A stretch of 64,000 nt of DNA. Source: Pseudovibrio sp. Tun.PSC04-5.I4 (GTDB lineage Bacteria; Pseudomonadota; Alphaproteobacteria; Rhizobiales; Stappiaceae). Below the pieces are notes generated by a model, which saw only the letters and a program-made list of their open reading frames with translations, made no database searches and was not told the origin of the DNA. Position numbers and translations under genes: made by a program. The stretch is taken from assembly GCF_900104145.1 (NCBI RefSeq), contig NZ_FNLB01000006.1, positions 1,137,001 through 1,201,000 on the forward strand, in the 5' to 3' direction. Numbering within the stretch: position 1 is the stretch's first letter; every line of letters begins with the position of its first letter. Below are positions 61,760 to 64,000 of the stretch, piece by piece.

Positions 61760-62107
61760 TTATCCGACCATGGTGGGCCGCCAAGTCCTCTTAAGAATTC
61801 GCCAGTCTATGCCTTCCAACAGCATCGCCAATTGTGCACGGCTCAGGCTGATCTTGCCGTCTTTGGCCAAAGGCCAAACAAAACGGCCCCGCTCAAGGCG
61901 CTTGGTAAAAAGGCACGCGCCTTGGCCGTCCCACCATATCACTTTGATAGTATCACCGCGCCGCCCGCGAAACAAAAACAGATGGCCTGAGTATGGATCT
62001 CCCGCCAGAACCTGTTCCGTCTGAGCAGCCAACCCGTTAAACCCGCGCCTCATATCTGTGACACCCGCAGCCAGCCAGATCTTAGCATCCGCCAAAACAG
62101 GGATCAT
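61760..62107 (-). CDS. IS66-family protein TnpB (Orf2)
   Basis: 115-residue accessory protein of IS66 elements. The invariant IWLAAGVTDMRRGFNGL and FRGRRGDTIKVIWWDGQGACLF segments identify it. It overlaps tnpA by four bases (ATGA). Its biochemical role in transposition is not established. Confidence 0.95.
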   Translation of the reverse strand: MIPVLADAKIWLAAGVTDMRRGFNGLAAQTEQVLAGDPYSGHLFLFRGRRGDTIKVIWWDGQGACLFTKRLERGRFVWPLAKDGKISLSRAQLAMLLEGIDWRILKRTWRPTMVG

Positions 62108-62457
62108 GCCGCAAGTCCTCGTGCCAGTTCCACAACAAAGCCTGCATCGACCCTATCGCTGATGGACAGCCTGCGCCCATTCTCAAGTATGATCTCTATG
62201 CGCGCTTCTGACAGTGGGAAGGGGATGTCTTCCAGCGTCGGCGCATCTGTTACCTCAACGACTGCAAAGCCGGACGGATCCAGTGACCCATCCCTAAACC
62301 GCTCATCCTGCCGCCATGCGTATATACGGCTGGCTAAAACGCCATGCCGCTTCGAGACCATAGGCACCGTCGTCCCTGCATTCAAGCTCTCCGCGACCAA
62401 CTGCATCTTGAATGTATCCGAATATCTGGGCCCACTGCCACCACCATTCTTGCTCAC
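62104..62457 (-). CDS. IS66-family protein TnpA (Orf1)
   Basis: 117-residue helix-turn-helix protein: FKMQLVAESLNAGTTVPMVSKRHG then RIYAWRQDERF. The start is a GTG at 62457 with GGAGATTTACT upstream. It probably binds the IS ends or regulates the operon. The gene is intact. Confidence 0.93.
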   Translation of the reverse strand: MSKNGGGSGPRYSDTFKMQLVAESLNAGTTVPMVSKRHGVLASRIYAWRQDERFRDGSLDPSGFAVVEVTDAPTLEDIPFPLSEARIEIILENGRRLSISDRVDAGFVVELARGLAA

Positions 62458-62553
62458 AGTAAATCTCCTGTTATCGCACCGAAAATCAGCGCCATCACGC
62501 GAAAATGACAGGTCTCAGCAGGTTAAAAAAGAGGGGGTTCCCTTGGTGCTTAC

Positions 62554-63039
62554 CCGGAAATTGACGTCAGCGACCAGAAAGTTGATCTCATCGGCCAGCT
62601 GTATGGTCGCGCCGCTTTCAGCATGTTCTATAAAGCGTTCAACAAAAGAGTTAAGAGCTTCTTGAAGGTAACCGAAGGAAATACGCACACTCGTATTTGA
62701 GAAGATTGGTGCAACCATCTCATGTTGGTCCTGCCATTCTACGCCTTCTGCAGAAACTAAACCATTATGTAGTATGGGTTTTAGTAGGTCAGCAATACCA
62801 CCGCCCTTTGGAAAAATAGCTTGTTGCTCTTCCAGAACTCGGGACAGTAATTTAGGATCGTTTACGAGGAACTTGCGGGGGTCGTCGTCATCGAATTGGA
62901 AAATAGCACACTCATAGAGCTCCTTTGGAATAACACCAAGAGGGTCTGAGCTCAGATAATTGCTAAAGTTCCTCCAGCCTTCTACTGCGTCTCCCGGAAA
63001 GGGCGCTGGTGGTCGATATAATGAAATCCTGTTTTCCAT
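62554..63039 (-). pseudogene. Cytochrome P450, N-terminal part, truncated by the IS66 element
   Basis: 162 codons from the ATG at 63039 encode a P450 N-terminal half: FLVNDPKLLSRVLEEQQAIFPKGG and GLVSAEGVEWQDQHEMVAPIFSN (the C-helix WxxQ region). The native sequence stops at Arg162, where the IS66 end begins; the frame runs 12 codons into the IS and stops at 62515. The I-helix, ExxR and the haem-binding Cys are missing, so it is inactive. The rest is not found on the other side of the IS. Confidence 0.88.
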
Positions 63040-63413
63040 TATCTACATTCATGTTGCGGCGGAAATTGAAACAACTCCGCACATTTCCCAACATTATCAG
63101 CATCTGCCGACAGAAGAAGCAGGTGAGAACCCATGCGTAATCACGCTTTGCGGAAATATAGAACAGCCCTCTTATAGATTTGCTTTCTGGACACAACAAA
63201 TTTTGTTTGATTGCTAATCAAGAGGAATTACTTCGAGTTACCAAAGGCTTCGCACAGTAATTTGAGCGGTGCAAATAATAACTAGAACAGATAATGGCAC
63301 TCATTTAGCTTCGTGAGCTGAAGGTAAATTGAGTATTGCCTTCTAGGCGAAATGACGCTTCGTCTTTTTATGGGTAGAAAACGGTTATATGGAGACCAAC
63401 ACTAAGCAGGCGT

Positions 63414-63466
63414 TGTGCGCTGAGGCTGACTGCAAAAAAACATTTTGCAACTGGTCTCAGAGCACA
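63414..63466. repeat. Imperfect 24-base inverted repeat with 5-base loop
   Basis: Arms 63414-63437 and 63443-63466 match at 18 of 24 positions, starting TGTGC and ending TGCAAAA at the loop. It could fold into a stable hairpin. No T-run follows, and no neighbouring gene explains it. Confidence 0.6.
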
Positions 63467-63754
63467 CCAAAAGATGTCGCAGGCTAGGCGCACTTTCTGC
63501 ATTCAGTGAATAAACTTCAGCCGGAGAGCACACATATCCCCAAGCAGATTACCTGAGACACTATTGCCTAAATGAGGAAGAGATCATTCAAAAATGGCAT
63601 CGGGACTCCTCGCAAATCACCACAGCTTTTAATAATAACTGATTGTGCCGGCTAATATTTTTCAAATCGCGTCAGTATCCCGCTGAACTTGTAGGGCCAA
63701 ACAAGAGCGCTGATTTAGAATAATTATGATATTTCACTTCGTTCGAATACTGAC

Positions 63755-63778
63755 GCAAACGGTTGCGCAAACGGTTGC
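63755..63778. promoter_or_regulatory. Tandem LacI/RbsR-type operator (two exact 12-base repeats)
   Basis: GCAAACGGTTGC occurs twice without a gap (63755-63766 and 63767-63778). Each copy is a near-palindrome of the LacI type with a central CG. It lies about 60 bases upstream of rbsD, as expected for an RbsR-type repressor site. Confidence 0.7.
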
Positions 63779-63838
63779 GCGAGTCGTTTGTGCCTGATAT
63801 CTTATTCTCAGGTCGGGAGACGATGGGGGATTTCCGCA

Positions 63839-64000
63839 ATGAAGAAGGGCGTACTTTTAAACGCTCCGGTATCCGGTATTATTTCTCATATGGGCCATGG
63901 TGATGGTCTGTGTGTTGGAGATGCAGGCTTGCCAATTCCGCAAAACGTTATGCGGATTGATCTTGCAGTTATGCGAGGTTTACCAGCAATGCTTGAAACG
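63839..64000 (+). CDS. rbsD: D-ribose pyranase RbsD, N-terminal part, cut by window edge
   Basis: Converts beta-D-ribopyranose to the furanose form, feeding ribokinase and the ribose ABC importer. 54 codons are visible. The family start MKKGVLLNAPVSGIISHMGH includes the catalytic His20, followed by GDAGLPIP and RIDLAV. The ATG at 63839 follows GGGGGA. As the first gene behind a LacI-type operator it probably opens an rbs operon to the right of the window. Confidence 0.92.
   Translation, partial: MKKGVLLNAPVSGIISHMGHGDGLCVGDAGLPIPQNVMRIDLAVMRGLPAMLET

Larger units (their letters stand above)
59970..62553 (-). mobile_element. IS66-family insertion sequence
   Basis: 2584 bases with the three IS66 genes on the minus strand. 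The left end starts GTAAGCGTCAACG and the right end, read inward, GTAAGCACCAAGG (10 of 13 matches), the GTAAGC terminus usual for IS66. The 8 bases outside (CTAAAGAT left, CCGGAAAT right) do not form a target duplication. The right flank is a P450 gene whose 3' half is missing, and no P450 sequence lies on the left, so the insertion was followed by loss or rearrangement on the left. Confidence 0.88.
63040..63838. other. Non-coding region between the P450 remnant and rbsD
   Basis: About 800 bases without a convincing gene on either strand. It contains the P450 upstream region, an imperfect 24-base inverted repeat (63414-63466) and a tandem operator repeat near the end (63755-63778). The rest is moderately AT-rich with no recognisable protein or RNA gene. 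Confidence 0.6.

Noticed and set aside
1..64000. CRISPR arrays, tRNA or rRNA genes, phage modules
   Set aside because: No regular spaced repeats, no cloverleaf-like sequence and no phage structural genes were noticed.

Overview
The window looks like chromosomal DNA of an alphaproteobacterium. The protein styles (TRAP carriers, agp-like and gts-like sugar operons, NCS1/hydantoinase genes, isatin-hydrolase-like cyclase) and a GC content near 50% suggest a marine Stappiaceae/Pseudovibrio-type organism. That assignment is from memory of such proteins, not from a search. The content is mostly catabolic and transport gene sets, each with its own regulator, plus two insertion-sequence patches.

Layout. 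1-1534: cofH (cut by the edge) and cofG, deazaflavin FO synthesis. 2377-7122: pyrimidine/hydantoin-type degradation (N-carbamoyl amidohydrolase, dihydropyrimidinase, NCS1 permease, DUF1330 protein). 7195-13918: acyl-CoA ligase and TetR regulator, divergent from a TRAP carrier and an amidase. 14151-27619: alpha-galactoside locus (GH4 glycosidase, SDR, AraC regulator, peptide-type ABC importer). Its second permease gene is split by an IS21-family element, whose istB is itself split by a second IS. 27700-30618: a shortened DUF3422-like gene, an alkaline phosphatase and an HD hydrolase. 30654-36169: LacI regulator and a glucose/alpha-glucoside-type ABC importer. 36231-37435: a metallo-beta-lactamase-fold gene divergent from soxR, with a recognisable SoxR box.

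37553-53958 is the most interesting part. A minus-strand operon runs reductase, Rieske oxygenase alpha, beta, AMP-forming CoA ligase, Cys-less thiolase-like protein, DUF35-SDR fusion, cyclase-family hydrolase, SDR. Divergent from it are a TRAP carrier, two MarR regulators and an indolepyruvate:ferredoxin-oxidoreductase pair. The set fits an indole-3-acetate (auxin) or related oxindole pathway: oxygenation to dioxindole-3-acetate, CoA activation, retro-aldol cleavage to isatin plus acetyl-CoA, isatin hydrolysis, then oxidative decarboxylation of isatinate to anthraniloyl-CoA. This is inference from family composition and gene order.

54537-63039: a serine-type transporter followed by a decayed sdaA remnant, a secreted endonuclease/exonuclease/phosphatase-family protein, then IS256- and IS66-family elements. 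Neither element has matching target duplications, and they flank a 5'-truncated acr3 and a 3'-truncated cytochrome P450, which points to IS-mediated rearrangement. The window ends in the start of rbsD behind a tandem 12-bp LacI-type operator repeat. No tRNA, rRNA or CRISPR array was seen.
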